Shown in pieces: positions 8,922 to 16,951 of a stretch of DNA of 64,000 nt (position 1 is its first letter; the number at the start of each line of letters is the position of its first letter). Position numbers and translations under genes: made by a program. The notes under the pieces were generated by a model. That model saw only the letters and a list, made by a program, of their open reading frames with translations. It did no database searches and had not been told where the DNA came from. The DNA comes from Roseimarinus sediminis. Lineage in GTDB: Bacteria; Bacteroidota; Bacteroidia; Bacteroidales; Prolixibacteraceae. The stretch is from contig NZ_JBNPXV010000006.1 of assembly GCF_050433125.1 (NCBI RefSeq), positions 253,464 through 317,463 of the forward strand. The letters run 5' to 3'.

Positions 8922-9674
8922 ATGGCAGAAATAATTGGTTCTAAAATACTAAAATTGGTGAAGCTTGATTCTACCAACAATTATGCCACTGCCAATGCAT
9001 TGAAGAATAACTGGCCCGAAGGTGCCGTGGTGTTGGCCGAAGAGCAACTGTCGGGCAGAGGTCAACGCAATAACAAATGGGAGAGTGAAGCGGGGCAAAA
9101 CCTGTTACTCAGCCTTGTGTTGTATCCGCGTTTTTTGCCGGTACAATTTCAGTTTCTGCTGTCGAAGGTAATTGCGCTTGGAGTGGCCGATGTGGTACAG
9201 CTGTTTGCTGAGGAGGTACGAATTAAATGGCCCAATGATATTTATGTTGGAGATAAAAAAGTGGCTGGAATTCTGATCGAAACAAGTATAACCGGTCATG
9301 AGCTGGGCTCCTGTGTGGCAGGTATTGGCCTGAATGTGAATCAGCTGGTGTTCAAAAGTGATGCCCCCAATCCTGTTTCGCTGGCTCAGTTGTGTGGCAA
9401 AAAACTAAAACGGGATGAAGTATTTAAGCTGCTTACTGAAGCAATCGACCAATGGTATGGAGCATTGTGTCGTGCCGACACCGGGAGTATTGATCAGCAT
9501 TATATTGAGCGTTTGTATCGCTATGGTTTTGCAGCCATGTACCGTGATAAAAATGGCTTTTTTCAGGGAACTATTACCGGATTAAACGAAATTGGTCAAT
9601 TGCAGATTGAAGATGAAAGTGGTCACTTACGTACTTATCATTTTAAGGAAGTTGAATTTTTGGCGTCAAGCTGA
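8922..9674 (+). CDS. birA: Biotin--[acetyl-CoA-carboxylase] ligase
   Basis: Attaches biotin to carrier domains of biotin enzymes through biotinyl-AMP. Seen in 250 residues: SGRGQRNNKWESEAGQNL (the GRGRRG-type biotinyl-AMP loop), VRIKWPNDIYVGDKKVAGIL (KWPND) and the GIGLNVNQ strand, followed by a short C-terminal SH3-like domain. The N-terminal winged-helix DNA-binding domain of E. coli BirA is absent, so this is the ligase-only class and probably not a repressor. It is divergent from rsfS with 57 nt between start codons. Confidence 0.95.
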   Translation: MAEIIGSKILKLVKLDSTNNYATANALKNNWPEGAVVLAEEQLSGRGQRNNKWESEAGQNLLLSLVLYPRFLPVQFQFLLSKVIALGVADVVQLFAEEVRIKWPNDIYVGDKKVAGILIETSITGHELGSCVAGIGLNVNQLVFKSDAPNPVSLAQLCGKKLKRDEVFKLLTEAIDQWYGALCRADTGSIDQHYIERLYRYGFAAMYRDKNGFFQGTITGLNEIGQLQIEDESGHLRTYHFKEVEFLASS

Positions 9675-9735
9675 AATCCGGCGTTGACTGACACCCGCAT
9701 CGGCAATTATCTGAAAGCTGCGCCATTCTGTCAGC

Positions 9736-10185
9736 TTATTGATAAGGCAGCATGGTAAGTGCATCGGCAATTTTATTCACACCTTCCTTCAGTTTCTTCC
9801 CAGCAAGCATTTTCAACATCATGTTAAGTTCGGCATGGAGTGTAACCCTTAATTTTGTCTGATAAGGCCCCGACGGCAGTAACTGTATCCATACAAAAAG
9901 CTGAAAAGGAATTTTTCCTTCACCACTAATTTTAATGGTTTTTGTCGGCTCCCGCCCGATAATTCTCAGTCCTGCTTCACCCATGGGCGAAATGGTGAAA
10001 GTACAACTATCGGTGTCGGTTGATACATCTTCGATACTTGCATTGGGCAGCTGTCCCGATAATTGAGCCAGGGTATACTCATTGAAAAACTGTCCCAGAT
10101 TATTGAAATCGGACAGGAAGTTGTAAACCGTTTCATGATTTTGATTTACAACTTTTACATCGCTTACGTATTTACTTGTACTCAT
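9736..10185 (-). CDS. SRPBCC-family (START/polyketide-cyclase-like) protein
   Basis: A 149-residue soluble protein with the helix-grip pattern of the SRPBCC superfamily: an N-terminal strand (YVSDVKVVNQ), then the YNFLSDFNNLGQFF segment typical of coenzyme-Q-binding/polyketide-cyclase-like members, and a long C-terminal helix (KMLAGKKLKEGVNKIADAL). Ligand and role are unknown. The frame extends to 10215, but ATG 10185 (MSTSKYVSD) fits the fold better. The region just upstream carries the pyrE terminator hairpin, so this gene may depend on pyrE read-through or on a promoter I cannot see. Confidence 0.7.
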   Translation of the reverse strand: MSTSKYVSDVKVVNQNHETVYNFLSDFNNLGQFFNEYTLAQLSGQLPNASIEDVSTDTDSCTFTISPMGEAGLRIIGREPTKTIKISGEGKIPFQLFVWIQLLPSGPYQTKLRVTLHAELNMMLKMLAGKKLKEGVNKIADALTMLPYQ

Positions 10186-10202
10186 TTTTCGATTTCGTAA
10201 AA

Positions 10203-10228
10203 CAGCCGGAAACATTGCTGTCCGGCTG
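10203..10228 (-). terminator. Hairpin terminator after pyrE
   Basis: Perfect 8-bp arms CAGCCGGA (10203-10210) and TCCGGCTG (10221-10228) with a 10-nt loop. On the minus strand the hairpin is followed by TTTTA. It lies 46 nt past the pyrE stop. The GCCGGA core recurs in two other terminators of this window. Confidence 0.5.
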
Positions 10229-10273
10229 AAGTGTATGATAGAATTTTATTACTGCAAAAAAAGGCAGCGTGGC

Positions 10274-10909
10274 TTATTCTTTTCCCCACTGAGCGGGGTT
10301 TTCCCGCCAGTTTTGCAGTCGTTCAACATCCTCTTCGGCAATTAAATTCATTTTCAGCGCATGGTCAATCAGAATTTGATAATTACTGAGGGTAGTCAGT
10401 TCAAGTCCTGCTTTTTCAAAGTTTTGTGTGGCAATCGGGAAATTGTAAGTAAAAATGGCTACCATGGCCCTTACATCACCTCCAAAGTTGCTGAGTGCTT
10501 CTGCGGCTTTCAGGCTGCTGCCACCGGTAGAAACCAGGTCTTCAATCACAACAATTTTTTGGCCGGGTTTCAGGTCTCCTTCTATGAGGTTTTCGAGCCC
10601 GTGATCTTTGGGTTTCGAACGGACATACACAAAAGGTAAGCCAAGCTGGTCGGCTACAAGTGCTCCATGTGCTATGGCACCGGTGGCAACGCCGGCAATT
10701 ACTTCGGCTTCGGGATATTTTTCACGGATAATGTTGACAAATTGGTCACGTATAAAATTCCGTGTTTCGGGATAGGATAATATTTTGCGGTTGTCGCAAT
10801 AAATAGGAGATAACCATCCTGATGCCCAGGTAAAGGGATTTGATGGTTGAACTTTTATTGTGTTAATTTGTAACAGTCGCTTGGTTACTTCAATTTGAAA
10901 ATCACTCAT
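10274..10909 (-). CDS. pyrE: Orotate phosphoribosyltransferase
   Basis: Converts orotate and PRPP to OMP in pyrimidine synthesis. The PRPP-binding motif is clear (IVVIEDLVSTGGSSLKAAE), as are SGWLSPIYCDNRKILSYPE near the N-terminus and the VAGVATGAIAHG strand-loop. I set the start at ATG 10909 (MSDFQIEVTKRLL, 211 residues) rather than 10957, because a TACATTTG box lies at 10935-10942. It is divergent from the NUDIX gene with only 28 nt between the start codons. A hairpin terminator follows at 10203-10228. Confidence 0.95.
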   Translation of the reverse strand: MSDFQIEVTKRLLQINTIKVQPSNPFTWASGWLSPIYCDNRKILSYPETRNFIRDQFVNIIREKYPEAEVIAGVATGAIAHGALVADQLGLPFVYVRSKPKDHGLENLIEGDLKPGQKIVVIEDLVSTGGSSLKAAEALSNFGGDVRAMVAIFTYNFPIATQNFEKAGLELTTLSNYQILIDHALKMNLIAEEDVERLQNWRENPAQWGKE

Positions 10910-10934
10910 GACTAAGGTTTTAAATAATATCGGG

Positions 10935-10942
10935 CAAATGTA
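10935..10942 (-). promoter_or_regulatory. Promoter -7 box of pyrE, overlapping the NUDIX start codon
   Basis: The minus strand reads TACATTTG (TAnnTTTG consensus), 25 nt upstream of the pyrE ATG. The box covers the ATG (10938-10940) of the divergent NUDIX gene. Confidence 0.5.
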
Positions 10943-11564
10943 CAAAGTTTTTTTCAATGACCGAACTGTTTTTATAAACAGCGCTGCACCTTCCGATGCA
11001 CCAGAGGAAGCAGTGCTGATGCAGGTAGTTGCTCATGCCGATGCGCTAAAGGCCAGAGAGCTAATGATAAAATCCGACGGCCCCCAACTGCTTTATTTGT
11101 ATGGCTTGCCTGCCAGCGATCTGCGTGCACTTTTTTCTTCTGCATTTAAATGTATTACAGCTGCAGGCGGATTGCCTGTAAATACAGCCGGTGAATTGCT
11201 GTGCATCAGGCGATGGGGTTTGTGGGATCTGCCCAAAGGCAAACTTGAAAAAGGAGAAACAGTGGCGCAGGCAGCTTGTCGTGAGGTGGAGGAAGAAACC
11301 GGCCTGAAAGGTTTTTCTCTTGAAAAACAGCTTGATTCGAGCTTTCATGTTTATGAGTCGCCCTATGTGCCTGGTCAATGGATTTTTAAAACGACCTGTT
11401 GGTTTTTAATGTATTATGAAGGTAAAGAACAGCCTGTTCCTCAAAGCGAAGAAGACATAAGTGAAGTACGTTGGTTCAGGCGTCACGAGTTGTCAGAAGT
11501 GCAGCAAAATACCTACGCTTCGTTGCAGCCTTTGTTTGCATTTTATTTGAAATTGCAGCTTTAA
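10938..11564 (+). CDS. NUDIX hydrolase
   Basis: A 208-residue protein with a complete Nudix box, GKLEKGETVAQAACREVEEE followed by TG (G-x5-E-x7-REVEEETG), which coordinates the metal for cleavage of a nucleoside-diphosphate-linked substrate. The N-terminal about 70 residues (MYKVFFNDRTVFI onward) are an extra domain common to Bacteroidota NUDIX proteins. The substrate cannot be read from sequence. I chose ATG 10938; the longer frame from 10908 would overlap the pyrE start. Its position next to pyrE hints at nucleotide metabolism or housecleaning (inference). Confidence 0.88.
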   Translation: MYKVFFNDRTVFINSAAPSDAPEEAVLMQVVAHADALKARELMIKSDGPQLLYLYGLPASDLRALFSSAFKCITAAGGLPVNTAGELLCIRRWGLWDLPKGKLEKGETVAQAACREVEEETGLKGFSLEKQLDSSFHVYESPYVPGQWIFKTTCWFLMYYEGKEQPVPQSEEDISEVRWFRRHELSEVQQNTYASLQPLFAFYLKLQL

Positions 11565-11571
11565 ATAAGTG

Positions 11572-12963
11572 TTAGTCGCGGGTGGCTTTGAGAATGTTAT
11601 CAAACTGCATCTCAAAATTCTCATCGGGCCAGGGGGCCTGCGATCCGGCCATGCGCCCCTGCGGATCAATCAGAAAATAAGTGGGAAGAATACGTACGTT
11701 AAATGATTCGTAAATTTCGCGACGTGTCATACCCCGTAGTACTGTCCACTCAAAATCGTCGCTCGAAAGCAATTCGGCATTTTGTTCAATGTTGTCATCT
11801 TCGAGTACAACAACAATGGCCAGGTCGTCGGTGTATTTTTGCTGAAACTGTTTGATGAGTTCCTTGTGAGCAACAAATTTTTCATTGTCGGTACGGGTGA
11901 AACACAGGTAAACGTATTTTCCTTCAAAACTATCCCATCCAACATAGTTGCCATTGATGTCGACCAGATCGAGTTCGGGAGCTATGGCTCCGTACATGGT
12001 TCGGGCCAGTTCGTTGAAAATTTGATCGGCCGAAGTCTGATGTACTTCGATGGCCGATGTTTCGGTAATCTTTTGAAGAATATTGAAAAGCCCTACGGTG
12101 TTAAATCGCTTGGAATAAAAAAGTGGTTTAATTCCCTTGAGAATGATGGCTTCCGATAAGGTCTGATCAAACATCATGTCGATGGTGAGCCAGTCGATGA
12201 GTTGCTGATAGGCGCCCGAGTTGAGCATGACACTTATTTTCTGCCCGTTCACCTGTTGGGTGGCATATTGCAGGTATTTTGTAAAAAGCTTGTCGAAAAG
12301 TTCACTGTATTCAGGTTGGGTATAAAGGATGGGCTGCTCAATGAAATATTCTTCCATTACCGGTGTCGGATCCTGAATAAGTGCAGTGTATTTAGTTGTG
12401 GCGTATTTGTATTTTTTGAAATTCTCGAAGTATTCATTTCCCGAATCAGGAAACTGGCTTTGTAAATCGGCAACCACCTGTTCGGCAGTCTCGAGCGAGC
12501 GACGGTAGAAAATTTGTTGCATGTTTTTGCTCATCTGGGCATTGTATTGCCGTGTAAAATTTTCAATGAGCAAATTGATGTTGTTGTCGTTGTTGTTTTT
12601 AATTCCAAGGTGAACAAGTTTGGGGCGGAAGTAAGGATTGGATGAACGCTTCTCGGCTTTGGGCGGCAAAACAATTTCAAGCGCTTCGTCGGGCTGCATC
12701 ACCAGCCAGCCTTTGTAAACTCCAAATTCGCTGTACACAGGCATCTCCTGCGAAAGTTCTATTTCACACACAAAACTGCCATCGTCGCCAACCGTTCCTT
12801 CGCCTACAATGGCTTGCTTGTCGGTAAGGAAATTGGGGATGGTATAGAAACTAAAAGTGCTTCCTGCATATTCGGGTGCGCTGAATTTAATCTCAGCGCC
12901 CATTGCCAGGGTGCCAACGATTAAAAATAGAATGGTTAAGCGGCCACTTTTAGTCATTATCAT
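11572..12963 (-). CDS. TlpA/AhpC-like thioredoxin-fold envelope protein lacking CXXC
   Basis: A 463-residue protein with an N-terminal signal sequence (hydrophobic LTILFLIVGTLAMG). The N-terminal part resembles the DUF4369-type beta-sandwich seen before thioredoxin domains in Bacteroidota, followed by a helical middle region. The C-terminal 130 residues have a thioredoxin fold: GKYVYLCFTRTDNEKF, a 'FQQKYTDDLAIVVVLED' segment and VRILPTYFLIDPQGR with the cis-Pro. Where TlpA proteins have WCxxC this reads FTRTDNEK, so the redox cysteines are absent. The start overlaps the coaD stop by 14 nt; an alternative ATG is 12957. Confidence 0.72.
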   Translation of the reverse strand: MIMTKSGRLTILFLIVGTLAMGAEIKFSAPEYAGSTFSFYTIPNFLTDKQAIVGEGTVGDDGSFVCEIELSQEMPVYSEFGVYKGWLVMQPDEALEIVLPPKAEKRSSNPYFRPKLVHLGIKNNNDNNINLLIENFTRQYNAQMSKNMQQIFYRRSLETAEQVVADLQSQFPDSGNEYFENFKKYKYATTKYTALIQDPTPVMEEYFIEQPILYTQPEYSELFDKLFTKYLQYATQQVNGQKISVMLNSGAYQQLIDWLTIDMMFDQTLSEAIILKGIKPLFYSKRFNTVGLFNILQKITETSAIEVHQTSADQIFNELARTMYGAIAPELDLVDINGNYVGWDSFEGKYVYLCFTRTDNEKFVAHKELIKQFQQKYTDDLAIVVVLEDDNIEQNAELLSSDDFEWTVLRGMTRREIYESFNVRILPTYFLIDPQGRMAGSQAPWPDENFEMQFDNILKATRD

Positions 12964-13435
12964 TCCCTAAATATTTTTTGATATCAAGCCGGTCAGGTAT
13001 AAACATGCTGATATCGCCTTTGTGTTTCAAAATATCACGAACAACCGACGAATTAACCGGTGTATGTTCAGGCAGTGTTAACAGGAAAACAGTTTCGATG
13101 TTGTTGTACATTTTTTTGTTCACCTGGGCAATGGCTCTTTCATACTCGAAATCGGCAGCCGTCCGCAGCCCTCTAAGGATGTGTGTTGCTCCAACCTGTT
13201 TGCAGAAATCGACTGTAAGCCCGTTGTAAATCGAAACTTCAATGGCTGGTACTTCTGCAAAAAGTGTCTCAATCATTTGCTTGCGTACTTCAATTGGGAA
13301 AAGATATTTCTTGGCATCATTCACGCCCAGCATGACGATAATTTTATCGAATAAAGGGAGTGCCCTTTTCAATACCGATTCATGTCCTATCGTGAAAGGA
13401 TCGAACGATCCGGGAAATACTGCAACCTTTTCCAT
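12950..13435 (-). CDS. coaD: Phosphopantetheine adenylyltransferase
   Basis: Transfers AMP to 4'-phosphopantetheine in coenzyme A synthesis. The nucleotidyltransferase motif FPGSFDPFTIGHESVLKRA (T/HxGH type), the ILRGLRTAADFEYE substrate segment and the NSSVVRDILKHKGD (ISSTxxR-like) motif are all present. I set the start at ATG 13435 (MEKVAVFPGSF, 161 residues), the family's normal N-terminus. A TAGTTTTG box at 13456-13463 lies 20 nt upstream. The downstream thioredoxin-fold gene overlaps it. Confidence 0.96.
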   Translation of the reverse strand: MEKVAVFPGSFDPFTIGHESVLKRALPLFDKIIVMLGVNDAKKYLFPIEVRKQMIETLFAEVPAIEVSIYNGLTVDFCKQVGATHILRGLRTAADFEYERAIAQVNKKMYNNIETVFLLTLPEHTPVNSSVVRDILKHKGDISMFIPDRLDIKKYLGNDND

Positions 13436-13455
13436 TGTTATCAAGCTTCAACTTA

Positions 13456-13463
13456 CAAAACTA
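13456..13463 (-). promoter_or_regulatory. Promoter -7 box of coaD
   Basis: The minus strand reads TAGTTTTG, an exact TAnnTTTG match, 20 nt upstream of the coaD ATG. Confidence 0.5.
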
Positions 13464-13543
13464 AAATTTTTATTGAAACCCGCTAAAAAATTAAGTCAAA
13501 TTAAAATCACCTGCCTGCTGTAATTATTTTGATCTGATACTGA

Positions 13544-13572
13544 TTGTTTTTTTAAGAGAGCTGCTACCTTTG
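13544..13572 (+). promoter_or_regulatory. Promoter of hydF (-33 TTG, -7 TACCTTTG)
   Basis: TTG at 13544-13546 and TACCTTTG at 13565-13572 are separated by 18 nt, close to the Bacteroidota -33/-7 arrangement. Transcription would start about 30 nt before the hydF ATG at 13612, which rules out the upstream TTG at 13570 as the start codon. Confidence 0.6.
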
Positions 13573-13611
13573 GTCTTTCGTGAGTTTGTTGAATCTAAAG
13601 GATATGATAAT

Positions 13612-14862
13612 ATGATAGTTGAGCGTGATCACATTGGTTTTTTTGGTAAGATGAATTCAGGGAAGAGTAGTTTGATGAATTTACTTACCCAGCAGGAAAC
13701 ATCTATTGCTGATGCCACTCCCGGCACAACGGCCGATACTAAAGTTGCCATGCAGGAGATTCATGGACTTGGGCCTGTTAAGCTTTACGATACGGCAGGT
13801 CTCGATGAGTTGAGCGGTTTGGGAAGCAAAAAGCGCAACAAGGTGCTGAATGCGCTGAAAGAATGTGATCTGGTCCTGTTGGTTATTGATCCGTCAACGC
13901 AACAATTCGAAACCGAAGAACTGGTGCTAAACGAAGCCCGTGAGGCAGACAAGCAAATCCTGGTAATTTTCAATCTCTTTAAGCAAAGCGACGAAAAACG
14001 CATTGACAGGATAAAAGAAAAGCTGCCGGTGCTTGAACGTATTCAGTCAATTGTTTTATCTGCCGTCGAATCGTCGGACCGAAGCCGCCTGCTGCAGTTC
14101 ATACTCGCACATTTCGATTCGAAAAATCAGACCCCTGAGTTGCTCCCCTTTGTAGAGGCCAACGAATTTTATGTGCTGAACATCCCCATGGATGAAGAAA
14201 CCCCCGGCGGACGTTTCCTCAGACCACAAGCCATGGCGCAGGAATACATTACGCGAAAGTGGGCCTATCCGGTAGCTTACCGTATGAACCTGAGGCTCGC
14301 GCGAAGCGGGAACACTACAGCCGAACGACAACGTTTTGAGCGTTTCCTCTCTTCTTTTAAGCAACGTCCAAAGGCGATTATTACCGATTCGCAGGCGATG
14401 GACATCATGGCTGCCTGGGTACCGGATGATATCGTACTCACCACTTTTTCTATTATGATGATCAATTATGCCAGTCGTGGACGCATCATGGAGTTTTATG
14501 AAGGAATCAGCGCACTCGATCATTTGGAGGCGGGCGACAGGGTGTTGATTGCTGAGGCCTGCAATCACTCACGCATTCAGGAAGACATTGGAACTGTTCA
14601 AATTCCGGGAATGATTGCCAAACGTTTTCCCGGTGTGGAGGTTGATTTCAATTTCGGTCGTGAATTTCAAAGCAATGAGGACCTCCGGAAATACCGGCTG
14701 ATTATTCACTGTGGCGGCTGTATGATCAGTAATCAGAAGTTACAGGCACGCCTGCGCGAATTACGCACAGCCAGCGTGCCCGTAAGCAACTATGGTGTAT
14801 TCCTTTCGTGGATGCAGGGCGAAAAGGCACTCGAAAGGGTAATGAAACCCTGGAGAAGTTGA
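13612..14862 (+). CDS. hydF: [FeFe]-hydrogenase H-cluster maturation GTPase HydF
   Basis: Scaffold/GTPase that assembles and delivers the 2Fe subcluster to HydA, using products of HydE and HydG. In 416 residues: a P-loop GKMNSGKS (12-19), ATPGTTADT switch I, DTAG (60-63), a degenerate G4 (FNLF), then a dimerisation domain and a C-terminal cluster-binding domain with the three conserved cysteines, EACNH (Cys317) and HCGGC (Cys367, Cys370). All iron-sulfur ligands are retained. ATG 13612 was chosen from the family N-terminus and the promoter. No hydE, hydG or hydA is in this window, so it is an orphan here. Confidence 0.95.
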   Translation: MIVERDHIGFFGKMNSGKSSLMNLLTQQETSIADATPGTTADTKVAMQEIHGLGPVKLYDTAGLDELSGLGSKKRNKVLNALKECDLVLLVIDPSTQQFETEELVLNEAREADKQILVIFNLFKQSDEKRIDRIKEKLPVLERIQSIVLSAVESSDRSRLLQFILAHFDSKNQTPELLPFVEANEFYVLNIPMDEETPGGRFLRPQAMAQEYITRKWAYPVAYRMNLRLARSGNTTAERQRFERFLSSFKQRPKAIITDSQAMDIMAAWVPDDIVLTTFSIMMINYASRGRIMEFYEGISALDHLEAGDRVLIAEACNHSRIQEDIGTVQIPGMIAKRFPGVEVDFNFGREFQSNEDLRKYRLIIHCGGCMISNQKLQARLRELRTASVPVSNYGVFLSWMQGEKALERVMKPWRS

Positions 14863-14876
14863 TTGCTGTTTTTTTG

Positions 14877-16685
14877 TCAGTGAATGAACTCAAGCAGCAA
14901 TTCTTCTTCGGTCTTTTCTCCCTGAGTAAGGTTAATGGCTGTTTCAATTAAGGCCAGATGGGAATAAGCCTGCGGAAAATTGCCCAACAGGCGCTTGCTG
15001 TCAAAATCGATGTCTTCGCTGAACAGTCCCAAATGATTTGAATAGCCCAGTAATTCTTCAAATTTCTTTTTGGCTTCCTCTTTTCTTCCAATTTTTATCA
15101 GTGCATTGATGAGCCAGAAACTACAAATTGTAAAAGCCGATTTAGGTTCTCCAAAATCATCCTTGTTGCGATAGCGGAACATCAGCCCTTTGTATTCAAG
15201 GTCCTTCTGTACGGCTTCGACGGTGCTGACATATTTGGGGTCGGAGCCGGTAATGAAACCATAGCTTTCCATGAGCAGAACCGATGAATCGAGTTCTTCT
15301 GAATCGTAGGCCTGGGTAAAGGCCTGCTTTTTTTCCGACCATGCATTCTTCATGATGTCGTCGTGAATTTCCTTGCGCAGGCTGATCCATCTTTTCAGGT
15401 ATTTGCTTTGGTTGAGCAGCGCAGCAATGCGCAGGGCGCGGTCGATGGCTGTCCAGCAAAGTACCTTGCTAAAAGTGAAATGCTTGTCTTCGTTTCGAAT
15501 TTCCCAGATTCCCTTGTCGGGTTGGTGCCAGTTTCGTGCTACTATTTTTACCACATTGCGAACCAGTGTCCATAGCTCTTCACTGTTCATCAATGAGGTT
15601 TCGTGTATCTTAAAATTCTGATAAATCACATCGAGCAGGATGCCGTAAATGTCGTTTTGCTTTTGTTCGTAGGCTGCATTTCCGATTCTGACGGGGCGCG
15701 AATTTTCATAACCCGACAAATGATCGAGCTCATATTCAGTCAGGTTCTTTTCGCCATTAATGCCATACATGATCTGCATTTTTTCATCCTTGTCGGGCAT
15801 GATGTTAATAATGAAATTCAAATAGCTGCGCGAGATGCTGTTGTGTCCCAGTTGTTTCATCACCTTTACCACCATTGAGGCATCCCTGATCCAGCAGAAA
15901 CGATAGTCCCAGTTACGAACTTCGCCAATGGTTTCGGGCAGCGATGTGGTGAGGGCCGCCAGCACGGCACCGCTCTTCTGAAAGCTCAGTAGTTTTAATG
16001 CCAGGGCACTGCGTTGGATTTCATCGTTGTATTGGGTATAGGTTATGGTGCGGTTGATCCAGTTGAGCCAGTATACTTTGGTTCGCTGAAGTTTCAGGTA
16101 GGCACGTTCGGTCGACTGTTTCAGTAATTTCTGATGGTAACTGATCAGGCAGTAATTGTCCTCGCTGAGTTTGATTGCTTCGCCGGCAACGATTTTTTCC
16201 CTGTCGAAATCGGTATAAAAGTACATTGAATCATAAACTCCTTCGGAGGTGTACGATTTAATATAGCCTTCATCGACACGATTAAAGGTTTCATGACGGG
16301 CATATTCAAGCTTCGGGTTGTAGCGTATGCTTAACTCGGGCTGCCCCTCGATGAGTTTAAAATAGCGAATCAGATCGGGCGGAAAATACCGTTCCTTTGA
16401 GCCGTCGACCTTATAGCGGGGCATAAAGTCGTGTACTTCAAAAATACCATCTTCACAGGTGAAACGGGTTTTCAGTATGTTGGTACTTTTAACGTATTCC
16501 TGATGTATGCTGATAGGTTTCAGTGGCTTTATTTCAAAACTTCCACCTTTTTCCTGATCGAGTAGGGCGGCAAATACCGAAGGCGAATCAAAATGGGGAA
16601 GGCATAACCATTCAATGGTTCCATCTTCAGAAACCAGGGCCCCCGATTGACAATTTCCTATAATTCCGTAATTCAGATTATTCAT
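14877..16685 (-). CDS. Glycoside hydrolase family 15 protein (glucoamylase/trehalase-like)
   Basis: A 602-residue cytosolic GH15 protein: N-terminal beta-sandwich starting MNNLNYGIIGNCQSGALVSE with the DGTIEWLCLPHFDSPSVF motif, then an (alpha/alpha)6 barrel with VRNWDYRFCWIRDASM, DKGIWEIRNEDKHFTFSKV (the Glu of GIWE is the expected general acid) and GLFSEDIDF with GNFPQAYSHLAL (expected general base region). There is no signal peptide. GH15 members include glucoamylases, glucodextranases and trehalases. Being divergent from a trehalose-6-phosphate synthase suggests trehalose or alpha-glucan turnover, but the substrate is not proven. Confidence 0.9.
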   Translation of the reverse strand: MNNLNYGIIGNCQSGALVSEDGTIEWLCLPHFDSPSVFAALLDQEKGGSFEIKPLKPISIHQEYVKSTNILKTRFTCEDGIFEVHDFMPRYKVDGSKERYFPPDLIRYFKLIEGQPELSIRYNPKLEYARHETFNRVDEGYIKSYTSEGVYDSMYFYTDFDREKIVAGEAIKLSEDNYCLISYHQKLLKQSTERAYLKLQRTKVYWLNWINRTITYTQYNDEIQRSALALKLLSFQKSGAVLAALTTSLPETIGEVRNWDYRFCWIRDASMVVKVMKQLGHNSISRSYLNFIINIMPDKDEKMQIMYGINGEKNLTEYELDHLSGYENSRPVRIGNAAYEQKQNDIYGILLDVIYQNFKIHETSLMNSEELWTLVRNVVKIVARNWHQPDKGIWEIRNEDKHFTFSKVLCWTAIDRALRIAALLNQSKYLKRWISLRKEIHDDIMKNAWSEKKQAFTQAYDSEELDSSVLLMESYGFITGSDPKYVSTVEAVQKDLEYKGLMFRYRNKDDFGEPKSAFTICSFWLINALIKIGRKEEAKKKFEELLGYSNHLGLFSEDIDFDSKRLLGNFPQAYSHLALIETAINLTQGEKTEEELLLEFIH

Positions 16686-16951
16686 GCTTAAAATTAATAA
16701 AATGACTCACAATGCAACGACCTGTTTTGATAAAACAAAGCTAGTTCATCTCTCGTTGCAATAAAACGCTTTTCGTGTCGAACTTTATACTTAAAGTTGA
16801 CCACTGCAATGTTATCTTATATTAAATATGACTGGCTTTTCCCTTGCAATAAAGGAGAAAATGTTTATTTTAACAAGATCAGATATCAAATAAACATATT
16901 CCTTATGAAAAGGTTATGATATCAGCATTGCCAAAAATTAAAACTGATACG
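16686..16951. promoter_or_regulatory. Divergent control region of GH15 and trehalose synthase genes with repeated TGCAA sites
   Basis: A TAGCTTTG box on the minus strand (16736-16743) is the likely -7 element of the GH15 gene, 50 nt from its ATG. It is flanked by an inverted repeat, TGCAACGA (16713-16720) and TCGTTGCA (16753-16760). TGCAA occurs at 16713, 16757, 16805 and 16845, spaced 44, 48 and 40 nt, and the 10-mer TTGCAATAAA is exactly repeated at 16756-16765 and 16844-16853. This could be a set of regulator sites shared by both genes. I see no clear promoter for the plus-strand gene. Confidence 0.4.
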
